From Caproicibacter sp047777415 (GTDB taxonomy: Bacteria; Bacillota; Clostridia; Oscillospirales; Acutalibacteraceae), in assembly GCA_047777415.1 (NCBI GenBank), contig JBKEEO010000001.1, forward strand, positions 310,001 to 374,000: a stretch of DNA of 64,000 nt, given 5' to 3'. The translations under genes and the position numbers were made by a program. How positions within the stretch are numbered: position 1 is the first letter of the stretch; every line of letters starts with the position of its first letter. The notes beneath the pieces are model-generated. The model saw nothing but the letters and a program-made list of their open reading frames with translations. It was not told where the DNA came from and did not search any database. This document shows positions 1 to 6,939 of the stretch, piece by piece.

Positions 1-369
1 AAAATTACTTTGTGCACTGATTTAAAGAATACCTAAACAGCAGCGTTGACTTGGATTTGCATATATTTTCACTAAATGTTGGATGAATTGCAGGTAAATT
101 ATTCTTGCCATTGAAATATATTATCATACATTATCCGACAAAAGTCAACATCTTTCACTGCACAATATTATGCGTTTTTTTATTTATCCTGTATAAAAAT
201 TAAGTAAGCACTTACAATTCAATTGTGAATTATTAAGCACTTATTTTATTGATTAGAAATATTTGCTGACTTCTCTCCTCAAATTGATCGAATTAATATT
301 TATTGATATCAATAAACAATATAAAATACACTTGAGCGAATATTAACTTAATTTATGTGCAGGTACAAA
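1..369. other. AT-rich upstream region without a visible gene
   Basis: No coding region is supported here. A direct repeat AAGCACTTA (206-214 and 235-243) brackets a small palindrome AATTCAATTGTGAATT (217-232), which could be a regulator site. The sigma-28 promoter of the flagellar operon begins just after this stretch. Confidence 0.5.
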
Positions 370-370
370 C

Positions 371-397
371 TAAATTTTTCAAACAATGAGCCGATAA
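371..397 (+). promoter_or_regulatory. Sigma-28 (SigD/FliA) promoter of the flgM operon
   Basis: TAAA at 371-374, a 15-nt spacer and GCCGATAA at 390-397 match the Gram-positive sigma-28 consensus (TAAA-N15-GCCGATAT) almost exactly. It lies 22 nt before the flgM start, so flgM and the hook-associated genes behind it are late flagellar genes. Promoter strength and start site are inferred from the consensus. Confidence 0.88.
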
Positions 398-419
398 ATG
401 GTTCAGAGGTGAACAGCGG

Positions 420-758
420 ATGCGAATTGAAGACACCGGATACGCCAGATATACTTATTCACAAATCAAAGGGAATAAAGGGCCTGCACAGTTGAAGGCC
501 TCTGCAAAAAGCGGCAAAGACACTTCGATGTTATCTGCTTGGGCCCCGGAGCATACGGATCGGACTGATAAAGTTGAGCTGAATTGCCGCTCGGCTCAGC
601 TTGATACTTTCCTTGCCAGTTTAAAAGAAAGTCTCTGCGAAGAAATTAACTCCGATGCGGAACCATTCAGGCTGAAGGAGTTAAAAAATGCTGTTGAAAA
701 CGGAAGTTACTCCTTGGATTCCGGTGCTCTTGCTGAAACACTTTTATTTGATAAATAG
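420..758 (+). CDS. flgM: Anti-sigma-28 factor FlgM
   Basis: A small 112-residue protein whose C-terminal third (about residues 82-108, containing RLKELKNAVENGSYSLD) has the FlgM signature, the helices that hold sigma-28 inactive until the hook is finished. The N-terminal half is polar and probably unfolded, as expected for a protein exported through the flagellar channel. The ATG at 420 follows AGAGGTG at 405-411. It is the first gene of flgM-flgN-flgK-flgL-orf-fliW-csrA and lies behind a sigma-28 promoter, so it controls its own sigma factor by feedback. Family assignment rests on the C-terminal motif and operon position. Confidence 0.88.
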   Translation: MRIEDTGYARYTYSQIKGNKGPAQLKASAKSGKDTSMLSAWAPEHTDRTDKVELNCRSAQLDTFLASLKESLCEEINSDAEPFRLKELKNAVENGSYSLDSGALAETLLFDK

Positions 759-787
759 CATGGAAGTGATAAAGGGGGATGGACAAA

Positions 788-1270
788 TTGATGGACACAG
801 AATCATCCGGCCGTCTGATTTCCTATTTTACAAAACTGTTGGAGTTTTACCGAAAATTTAAAAAACTCGAACAAGAAAAACGGGAGTATTTGATCCAAAA
901 CAAACTGGATCGGCTGGATGAATGTATAAAGCGGGAACAAGCCTTTGTCTTAAGAGCAAGGGGTCTTGAACGGGAACGAATCGATCTTTTGCAAAAGGTT
1001 CAGTATCCCAATGCAAAATTCAGGGAACTGATTCCCGAGTTTCCTTCCAGCAGCAGGGATCAAGCTCAACATTTATATGACAGTTTGTCCTCCGTTTTAA
1101 CGGACATGCAAAAAATAAATCAAGAAAGCCAACGTTTAACAGAGCAAAAACTCCGAAGAGCATCTGCTGTGCTGGATAGGCTCAAAGGCCGACCGGAACT
1201 GCAAAAAATTTACAGCGAAAAGCTTAAAAATAAAAATCAGTTTCCCGTGTTACTTTCCAAAAAAATATAG
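788..1270 (+). CDS. flgN: FlgN family flagellar export chaperone
   Basis: An almost entirely helical, charged protein of about 160 residues with long coiled-coil stretches, lying between flgM and flgK. That position and composition fit FlgN, the cytoplasmic chaperone that guards FlgK and FlgL before export. The first ATG (779) overlaps the ribosome site AAAGGGGG (771-778) and cannot be used well. TTG at 788 or ATG at 791 are better spaced, so the start is placed at 788 with 791 as the alternative. FlgN sequences diverge strongly, so context carries much of the assignment. Confidence 0.8.
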   Translation: MMDTESSGRLISYFTKLLEFYRKFKKLEQEKREYLIQNKLDRLDECIKREQAFVLRARGLERERIDLLQKVQYPNAKFRELIPEFPSSSRDQAQHLYDSLSSVLTDMQKINQESQRLTEQKLRRASAVLDRLKGRPELQKIYSEKLKNKNQFPVLLSKKI

Positions 1271-1287
1271 AACAGGCGGTGTATGCC

Positions 1288-2943
1288 ATGGGTTCAACAT
1301 TTGATGGGTTATATATTGCAAAAAGCGGGGTGCAGACTGCACGCACCAATCTGAATGTAACAGGTCAGAACATCGCTAATGCCAATACCGACGGCTATAC
1401 AAGGCAGCGTGTGGATCAAAGCGCTATTGCCCCTACAAGCATTGACATGCTCTATGCTGCGACCGGTGCTATAGTCGGCGAAGGTGTGTCAGCAGACGCA
1501 ATCAGCCAATTGCGCAATTCATTTCTGGATGTTCAGTACCGCACGCAAAATGCACAGTGTGGCCTAACTTCCACGCAGCTGAGTGCGTTGCAGGATATAG
1601 AAGATGCACTGAACGAAACATCAACGGAAGGAATCAGTGCTGCATACAGTGATTTGATTGAACAATTGGAAGGTTTGACCTCCACCGGCAATTCAACTGC
1701 GACCGAAAGCACAGTCAAGGAAGCGGCATCTGTTCTAGCCACGAAGTTCAACACAGTGGCCGGTCAGCTTGAGACAATCAGAAATCAACAGTATGATTAC
1801 CTAAGCACATTCGGCGTAGAGAAGGTAAACGATCTCCTTCAGAATATTGCAAGCTTGAGCGACGAAATTAAAAACGCCGATATCGCCGGTAACCCGGCGT
1901 TAGAGCTAATGGATAAGCGCAACTTGATGATTGATGAATTGTCCGAATACATCAATATAAAGGTTGTTGAGACACCAACGGACGTCGGTTCCGGCAAAAC
2001 GGTTGATACACTGTCAATTTATTTGGCAGACAGCAACGGAGATCTAATTACCAGTCAGTATTATGACAGTGACAGCGGTAGCATTGTGACCGATAAAGAG
2101 CCAATATGTCTGGTAAACGGTGAACAAGCAGGCAGTCTTTCAATGTCCTCATCCAGTTCGCCAGACTATGCAGTTATTACCGTTGTAGATACAAATGGTA
2201 ACACTTGCGCAGACAGTTTAACCACGGATGCCAGTGGAAATTTGATAGATGCCGACAGCAACAGTCTGTTTGAAGCAGGAAGCTTAAGCGGATACTTAAA
2301 ATTGCTCAACGAAAACGGCGAATATGACACCCCCAGCGGCGGTATCACTGAATCTTTTCGCGGCATCGGTTACTACGAAAACATGTTGGACACACTTGCG
2401 CAAAAATTAGCAGCGGTCATGAATGCAGACAACAGCACGAATGATGCGGAAAATAACAAGCCTTTATTCACCGATTCCAACGGAACTTTAAACATTACTG
2501 CTGCGAATATTCGGGTTTCGCCATCGTGGACCAGCGGATACCTTACACTGTCTAAAGACGCCGAAAATGCGGGTGATGACGCAAGCGGTTCCAACAGCAA
2601 TATTACAAAGATGATCTCCGATCTGACTTCAACCGAATACACATTTTCCACTTCAGAGGGCATTGACCTGTTTGCGGGTACCATGCAGGAAGCGGTGGAT
2701 AATGTTTCTCTCACACTGGGGCAGGATATCGGTGGCTTGGATGCACAGGATACCGCAAATTCCACCATGCTGAACAATATTGATACTCGGCGTCAGTCAC
2801 TGTCCTCCGTGGATATTAATGAAGAAGCGATTAATCTGGTTATTTATAATCAGGCTTTGGCGGCATCTGCGCGGTTTATGACAGCAGTGGATGAATGCTT
2901 GCAGACAATAATTAACGGCATGGGCATCGCTGGAAGGGGGTAA
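1288..2943 (+). CDS. flgK: Flagellar hook-associated protein FlgK (HAP1)
   Basis: About 551 residues, normal for FlgK, the first hook-filament junction protein. The N-terminus has the rod/hook/filament signature (GLYIAKSGVQTARTNLNVTG followed by QNIANANTDGYTRQ). The C-terminus has the matching coiled coil ending with a run of aliphatic and small residues (SVDINEEAINLVIYNQALAA). The middle is a variable, surface-exposed domain rich in Asp, Ser and Thr. An in-frame GTG at 1279 falls inside the ribosome site AGGCGG (1274-1279), so ATG 1288 is preferred. flgL follows 6 nt downstream. Confidence 0.95.
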   Translation: MGSTFDGLYIAKSGVQTARTNLNVTGQNIANANTDGYTRQRVDQSAIAPTSIDMLYAATGAIVGEGVSADAISQLRNSFLDVQYRTQNAQCGLTSTQLSALQDIEDALNETSTEGISAAYSDLIEQLEGLTSTGNSTATESTVKEAASVLATKFNTVAGQLETIRNQQYDYLSTFGVEKVNDLLQNIASLSDEIKNADIAGNPALELMDKRNLMIDELSEYINIKVVETPTDVGSGKTVDTLSIYLADSNGDLITSQYYDSDSGSIVTDKEPICLVNGEQAGSLSMSSSSSPDYAVITVVDTNGNTCADSLTTDASGNLIDADSNSLFEAGSLSGYLKLLNENGEYDTPSGGITESFRGIGYYENMLDTLAQKLAAVMNADNSTNDAENNKPLFTDSNGTLNITAANIRVSPSWTSGYLTLSKDAENAGDDASGSNSNITKMISDLTSTEYTFSTSEGIDLFAGTMQEAVDNVSLTLGQDIGGLDAQDTANSTMLNNIDTRRQSLSSVDINEEAINLVIYNQALAASARFMTAVDECLQTIINGMGIAGRG

Positions 2944-2949
2944 TATGTT

Positions 2950-4656
2950 ATGAGAATTACAACCAAGATGATTTCAAGTCAATATTACAGTAATTTAAAC
3001 AGCGTGACCAATCAATTGAATAAGTCCGCGACTACCGCTTATGATTTTCGCGCGTTTGAGAAGCCCTCTGAAAATCCGTTTTTAGCGGGGCAAACCTTTC
3101 AGGTACGTCGTCAAATGGCATTAAACGATAATTATGCTTCCAATATCGAGAATTTAATGGGCGCTGCCTCATCTGCGGACAGTATTCTGCAAAACGTCTC
3201 GCAAATTTTAACAAGAGCAAACAGTTCCGAAGTATTAGCAGGCATTAACGGCACTTACAATCAATCCGACCGGGATGTTATTGCAGACCAGCTTCTTGCC
3301 ATGCGCGATGCCATCATTGCAGACATGAACGCCCAGTATGGCAACCGATATTTGTTTGCCGGTGCGGGCGGATCCAAGGATGCTCCATTCTCAGTGGACG
3401 ACGATGGTAATTTGCTGTACCGCGGCATCAATGTGAACACGGGTGAAAATATCAACGGGGCCTCGGCAACCATCACTTTCGATCAAATAGAATCAGCAGA
3501 ACCGATACAGATAAATTTCGGCACCGGCATTGGCAGCAAATTGAATGACTATAAGGTGAATATTACAACAAACCAACCCTCAAACCAAATAAGCGTTGAT
3601 GCTAGTGCAAAATCGATTAATATTGACCTGCAAACCGGTGCTACCAAGCAGGACCTTCAGGATCTGCTGCAGGGAAGTTCGTTTCTAACAGAGCTCTCTG
3701 CCGCTTCCGCAACTGACACAAACCTTTCTGGCATCACTGCCGATGGTCTGTCACAAATCACAATCAGTGGTATTGATGAACCCGGTGTAAAAGATGAAGT
3801 CATTGGTGCGGCCGCCGCGGGCGTTACAGACGGGAAAGCTTCTATTCCCTATTTAAACGGCAGCGGCGACTCAAAAACTCTGTCAATTGATTTCGGTGAA
3901 GCATCATCATCTTACAACGGATACTCAATATATCTAAGTACGGTGTCTACAAGTCCCTCTGTTTCTGTAGATAAGGATGCGCAAACAATCACCATATCAC
4001 TGCCTGACGGCGCAACACAAAGTGATCTGGAATCCCTTCTACAGACAAATGTTGATGGCAACATTACCGTTGCTATGGATTCAACAGATCAAATCTATGA
4101 AAATTCCACTGCCAATTCCCCTCAAATCACCAATATTGTCAGCTTGGATGATTTAGCGAATGAAACTTCTTATGTGGATATCGGACTTGGAATGAAAACG
4201 GATGATGACGGCAATGTAATTGACCAAAGCGCTTTTGACGCCTCCATGCCGGGCATTAAATTCCTTGGCTATGGAACAACGACGATAGACGGTGTGGAAG
4301 TTCCAAAGAATATTTGCTCTCTGCTAGGGAAGATGGCAGATATTCTGAAGGATGATTCTTTAAGTGGTGAAACCCTGGTAGAGGCAATACAACCCTACAT
4401 GGAAACTTTTAATGAGTCACAGGAGGAATTTACAGCTCAACTTGCACATGTGGGAACCAATGTCAATTTCTTAGAAAGTATAGATAGTTATATTACAACC
4501 GTTGATTTAAATTTGACAAAACGGGATGAAAGCGTTGAATTTGTCGACGCAGCAGACGCCATCACAAACTATTCCATGCAGATGTTTTCTTATCAAGCGA
4601 CATTGCAAGTAGGAAGCAATATCCTACAGCCAACTTTGCTTGATTTTATGAAATAA
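2950..4656 (+). CDS. flgL: Flagellar hook-associated protein FlgL (HAP3), enlarged
   Basis: N-terminus (MRITTKMISSQYYSNLN) and C-terminus (NYSMQMFSYQATLQVGSNIL) are typical of FlgL/flagellin, the junction protein that seats the filament on the hook. At 568 residues it is far longer than the usual roughly 300. The extra length is in the middle, where two related segments at about residues 218-245 and 342-366 share the pattern xSIxIxLxxGATxxDLxxLLQ. This suggests duplicated flagellin-IN-like domains. The start ATG is 9 nt after GGAAGGGGG. The sequence is co-transcribed with flgK (inference from spacing). Confidence 0.93.
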   Translation: MRITTKMISSQYYSNLNSVTNQLNKSATTAYDFRAFEKPSENPFLAGQTFQVRRQMALNDNYASNIENLMGAASSADSILQNVSQILTRANSSEVLAGINGTYNQSDRDVIADQLLAMRDAIIADMNAQYGNRYLFAGAGGSKDAPFSVDDDGNLLYRGINVNTGENINGASATITFDQIESAEPIQINFGTGIGSKLNDYKVNITTNQPSNQISVDASAKSINIDLQTGATKQDLQDLLQGSSFLTELSAASATDTNLSGITADGLSQITISGIDEPGVKDEVIGAAAAGVTDGKASIPYLNGSGDSKTLSIDFGEASSSYNGYSIYLSTVSTSPSVSVDKDAQTITISLPDGATQSDLESLLQTNVDGNITVAMDSTDQIYENSTANSPQITNIVSLDDLANETSYVDIGLGMKTDDDGNVIDQSAFDASMPGIKFLGYGTTTIDGVEVPKNICSLLGKMADILKDDSLSGETLVEAIQPYMETFNESQEEFTAQLAHVGTNVNFLESIDSYITTVDLNLTKRDESVEFVDAADAITNYSMQMFSYQATLQVGSNILQPTLLDFMK

Positions 4657-4715
4657 CTGAACACAAAAGCAAATGGTAAATGTGCTTCCTCGCTTTTTAT
4701 GGAAAGGGTATCTAT

Positions 4716-5009
4716 ATGCTGATTGCCATCGAACACCAGGACAGTCCGATTTGCGAAATCATTCATCGAAACCAGCCAAGTACCGGTGTTGCGTTTTTGC
4801 CTGCCATCGCAATGCACTTTTTACACACCCCCCGCGAGCTTCATTTGCAATATCAAAATGGTCGGCTTCGTTACGACCTTATGCCCCACAGCTCCGACAT
4901 CTTTCAACCGGAACCAGGTGATGCCATTGAGCTGTACCGAGAAACCGCCGCATCATTTGCTCCGAAAACAAAGGACAACACAGAGAAATCATTGAACGAG
5001 TTGGCTTAA
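4716..5009 (+). CDS. Uncharacterised 97-residue protein in the flagellar operon
   Basis: The best frame between flgL and fliW starts at ATG 4716, 7 nt after GGAAAGGG (4701-4708), and ends 38 nt before fliW. The protein starts MLIAIEHQDSPICEII and contains PGDAIELYRE near its C-terminal half. No transmembrane segment or known motif is visible. Firmicute operons often carry a DUF6470-type gene in this position, but this protein lacks the Gln/Pro-rich repeated opening of that family, so I do not assign it. Its place between the hook-filament proteins and fliW points to a flagellar role. Two other overlapping frames are open here but lack a ribosome site. Confidence 0.6.
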   Translation: MLIAIEHQDSPICEIIHRNQPSTGVAFLPAIAMHFLHTPRELHLQYQNGRLRYDLMPHSSDIFQPEPGDAIELYRETAASFAPKTKDNTEKSLNELA

Positions 5010-5047
5010 ATATCCGATGGTCTGTCAGCATCAAGAAAGGAGCACCT

Positions 5048-5491
5048 ATGGGATCGTTATTTTCCGGTATAGAATCAGGTGAAAAAAATCAGAAGAATAT
5101 CATACGATTTGAAGATGGAATTTACGGTTTTGAATCCGTTAAGGAATTCATTCTTCTGCAGCGCGATCAAACACAGACCATATGGTTTCTGCAGGCAGCC
5201 GATTCCCCCTATCCATCTCTGATTGTCATAAATCCATTTCTTGTTTTTCCGGATTATGCACCCACCCTTTCAAAGCAAGATCTGAAGCTTTTAGGCAACC
5301 CATCCAAAGAAGACTTATGTTTCCTTGCAGTGGCTGTAATCAAGCAAAACTTGGCGGATTCCGTTGTGAATTTGAAAAGCCCGATTGTCATTAATGTTGA
5401 AAAAAAAATCGGACGACAGGTGATTTTGGAAGATTGCTCTTACCCCGTTCGCTGTAAGTTGTTTCATAATGCTGCCGCAGGGGGAAACTAA
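5048..5491 (+). CDS. fliW: Flagellar assembly factor FliW
   Basis: 147 residues, the normal FliW length, with the conserved core FEDGIYGFESVKEFILL and FLQAADSPYPSLIVINPF. FliW binds flagellin in the cytoplasm. When flagellin is exported, free FliW binds CsrA and relieves its block on hag translation. The ribosome site is AAAGGAGC just before ATG 5048. csrA begins 2 nt after the stop codon, so the two partners are translationally coupled. The downstream hag leader carries the expected CsrA-type sites, which completes the partner-switch set within 1 kb. Confidence 0.95.
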   Translation: MGSLFSGIESGEKNQKNIIRFEDGIYGFESVKEFILLQRDQTQTIWFLQAADSPYPSLIVINPFLVFPDYAPTLSKQDLKLLGNPSKEDLCFLAVAVIKQNLADSVVNLKSPIVINVEKKIGRQVILEDCSYPVRCKLFHNAAAGGN

Positions 5492-5492
5492 T

Positions 5493-5747
5493 ATGCTAAT
5501 CATTACAAGAAAAACCTCCGAATCCATTCAGATTGGCAGCGATATTGAAATCACCGTCACTGAAATCAGTGGTGAACGGGTAAAAATCGGTATTAATGCA
5601 CCGAAAGGCATTCCAATCATGCGAAAAGAATTGCTGGAAACGCAGGAGCTTAACAAAGAAGCAAGCACCGCTTCCAGTCCAGATAAAGTAGATGCGTTCC
5701 TTCGTTTGGTGCAAAGAAATGAAATACAAAAAAATGAAGAAAAATAG
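5493..5747 (+). CDS. csrA: Carbon storage/translation regulator CsrA
   Basis: 84 residues beginning MLIITRKTSESIQIGSDI, followed by ITVTEISGERVKIGINAPKG, the full CsrA RNA-binding core. It has a longer C-terminal tail, as in FliW-regulated CsrA proteins. It binds GGA motifs in mRNA leaders and represses translation, here most probably of hag. ATG 5493 follows AGGGGGAAA and lies 2 nt after the fliW stop. A longer in-frame ATG at 5469 lies inside fliW and would add residues foreign to the family, so it was rejected. Confidence 0.96.
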   Translation: MLIITRKTSESIQIGSDIEITVTEISGERVKIGINAPKGIPIMRKELLETQELNKEASTASSPDKVDAFLRLVQRNEIQKNEEK

Positions 5748-5757
5748 AAAAATAGCC

Positions 5758-5784
5758 TAATATTATTGACCTATGTGTCGATAT
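5758..5784 (+). promoter_or_regulatory. Sigma-28 promoter of the flagellin gene
   Basis: TAAT at 5758-5761, a 15-nt spacer and GTCGATAT at 5777-5784 fit the sigma-28 consensus with one change in each box. The -35 box starts 11 nt after the csrA stop codon. It would give an mRNA leader of about 165 nt before hag. Confidence 0.82.
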
Positions 5785-5787
5785 ATA

Positions 5788-5949
5788 GGATAGATTCAAA
5801 TGGAAGAAGTTTCCGAAAGGATTTCATCTTCACTAGGGCCCGTGAGTTGAACCTATGGGAAATACTTCCTAAAATCCAAACCGGAAAGAGAACGGATGCT
5901 CTTTCTCTACAAACGGCTTATACGCCGCGTAAAAACAAATTCAGGAGGA
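5788..5949 (+). promoter_or_regulatory. hag mRNA leader with multiple GGA (CsrA-type) sites
   Basis: Eight GGA triplets lie in about 160 nt (5788, 5802, 5819, 5858, 5883, 5894, 5944, 5947), where about 2.5 are expected by chance. The triplet at 5894-5896 sits in the 8-nt loop (AACGGATG) of a 7-bp stem made by 5884-5890 (GAAAGAG) and 5899-5905. This is the classical geometry of a CsrA site. The last two form the hag ribosome site AGGAGG (5943-5948). This architecture matches the CsrA-repressed hag leader known from Bacillus subtilis. That CsrA binds here is inference. Confidence 0.75.
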
Positions 5950-5957
5950 ATAAAATT

Positions 5958-6803
5958 ATGCGTATTAATCACAACATTGCTGCTTTGAATGCAAACAACC
6001 GTTTGAAAATCAATGACAATGCTATCAGCAAGAACCTGCAGAAACTGGCTTCCGGCTACCGTATCAACAACGCTGCTGACGATGCTGCTGGCTTGGCGGT
6101 TTCCGAAAAAATGCGTCGCCAGATCAACGGCCTCAATCAGGCAACTGACAATGCAGAAAACGGCATCTCCCTCATTCAAACAGCTGAAGGCGGCATGAAC
6201 GAAATTTCATCCATTCTGCAGAGAATGAACACACTGGCTGTGGAAGCCTCAAACGGTACCTATGATGATACGGACCGTGAGAACCTTCAGGCAGAAGTCG
6301 ACGCTCTTATTACCGAAATTGATCGTATTGCCAATTCTACGGACTTTAATGGAATCAAGCTTCTGGACGGTAATACGATTACTAATACGGGCGTAACTTT
6401 CCAGATTGGTTCTGAAAATGTTACTGATCAGCAAGTTAAACTTACGATTGCTAGTATGACGGCTGGCGCTTTAGGTGATGACACGAATAAGATCAAGGAT
6501 GTTGATATCAGCACTCAGGACAATGCAAAAACTGCAATTAACACAATTAAAGGTGCAATTGAAGATGTAGACACCGCACGTGCAAAGCTTGGTGCTATGC
6601 AGAACCGTTTGGAGCACACAGTGAACAACTTGACCACCATGAGCGAAAATCTGACCAGTGCAGAAAGCACCATCCGAGATGTGGATATGGCTTCCGAGAT
6701 GGTCGAACTAACCAAGAACCAGATTTTGGAGCAGGCTGCTACATCCATGCTCGCACAGGCAAATGCTCAGCCGCAGAGTGTTCTTTCGTTGCTCAAGGGC
6801 TAA
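5958..6803 (+). CDS. hag: Flagellin
   Basis: 281 residues. The N-terminal D0/D1 segment MRINHNIAALNANNRLKIND with SGYRINNAADDAAGLAVSEKM, and the C-terminal D1/D0 segment with QILEQAATSMLAQANAQPQS, are textbook flagellin. The short central region means no large surface domain. An open frame extends upstream to 5766, but the ATG at 5958 has a perfect AGGAGG 9 nt before it and matches the family start. Transcription is by sigma-28, with translational control by the FliW/CsrA pair encoded just upstream. A strong terminator follows at 6832. Confidence 0.97.
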   Translation: MRINHNIAALNANNRLKINDNAISKNLQKLASGYRINNAADDAAGLAVSEKMRRQINGLNQATDNAENGISLIQTAEGGMNEISSILQRMNTLAVEASNGTYDDTDRENLQAEVDALITEIDRIANSTDFNGIKLLDGNTITNTGVTFQIGSENVTDQQVKLTIASMTAGALGDDTNKIKDVDISTQDNAKTAINTIKGAIEDVDTARAKLGAMQNRLEHTVNNLTTMSENLTSAESTIRDVDMASEMVELTKNQILEQAATSMLAQANAQPQSVLSLLKG

Positions 6804-6831
6804 GTTTCCACCAAAATCTTACATTCAATCT

Positions 6832-6876
6832 GAAGAGGACTACCGGAGTTTTCCGGCAGTCCTCTTTTCGTTTCAC
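6832..6876 (+). terminator. Intrinsic terminator after hag
   Basis: GAAGAGGACT and CCGGA pair with TCCGG and AGTCCTCTTTTC, giving a long GC-rich stem followed by a T-rich run ending TTTTCGTTT. It also lies downstream of the convergent glycosyltransferase gene (stop at 6940) and may serve both. Confidence 0.85.
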
Positions 6877-6939
6877 ATGTACTGTAATTCCATGAATAAT
6901 CATGTAATCTTGTTTCAGCATTGTGCTTACAAGCAAGTA

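Noticed and set aside
5766..5957. N-terminal extension of flagellin from 5766
   Set aside because: It lies in the leader and overlaps the sigma-28 -10 box. ATG 5958 has a perfect ribosome site and the family N-terminus.
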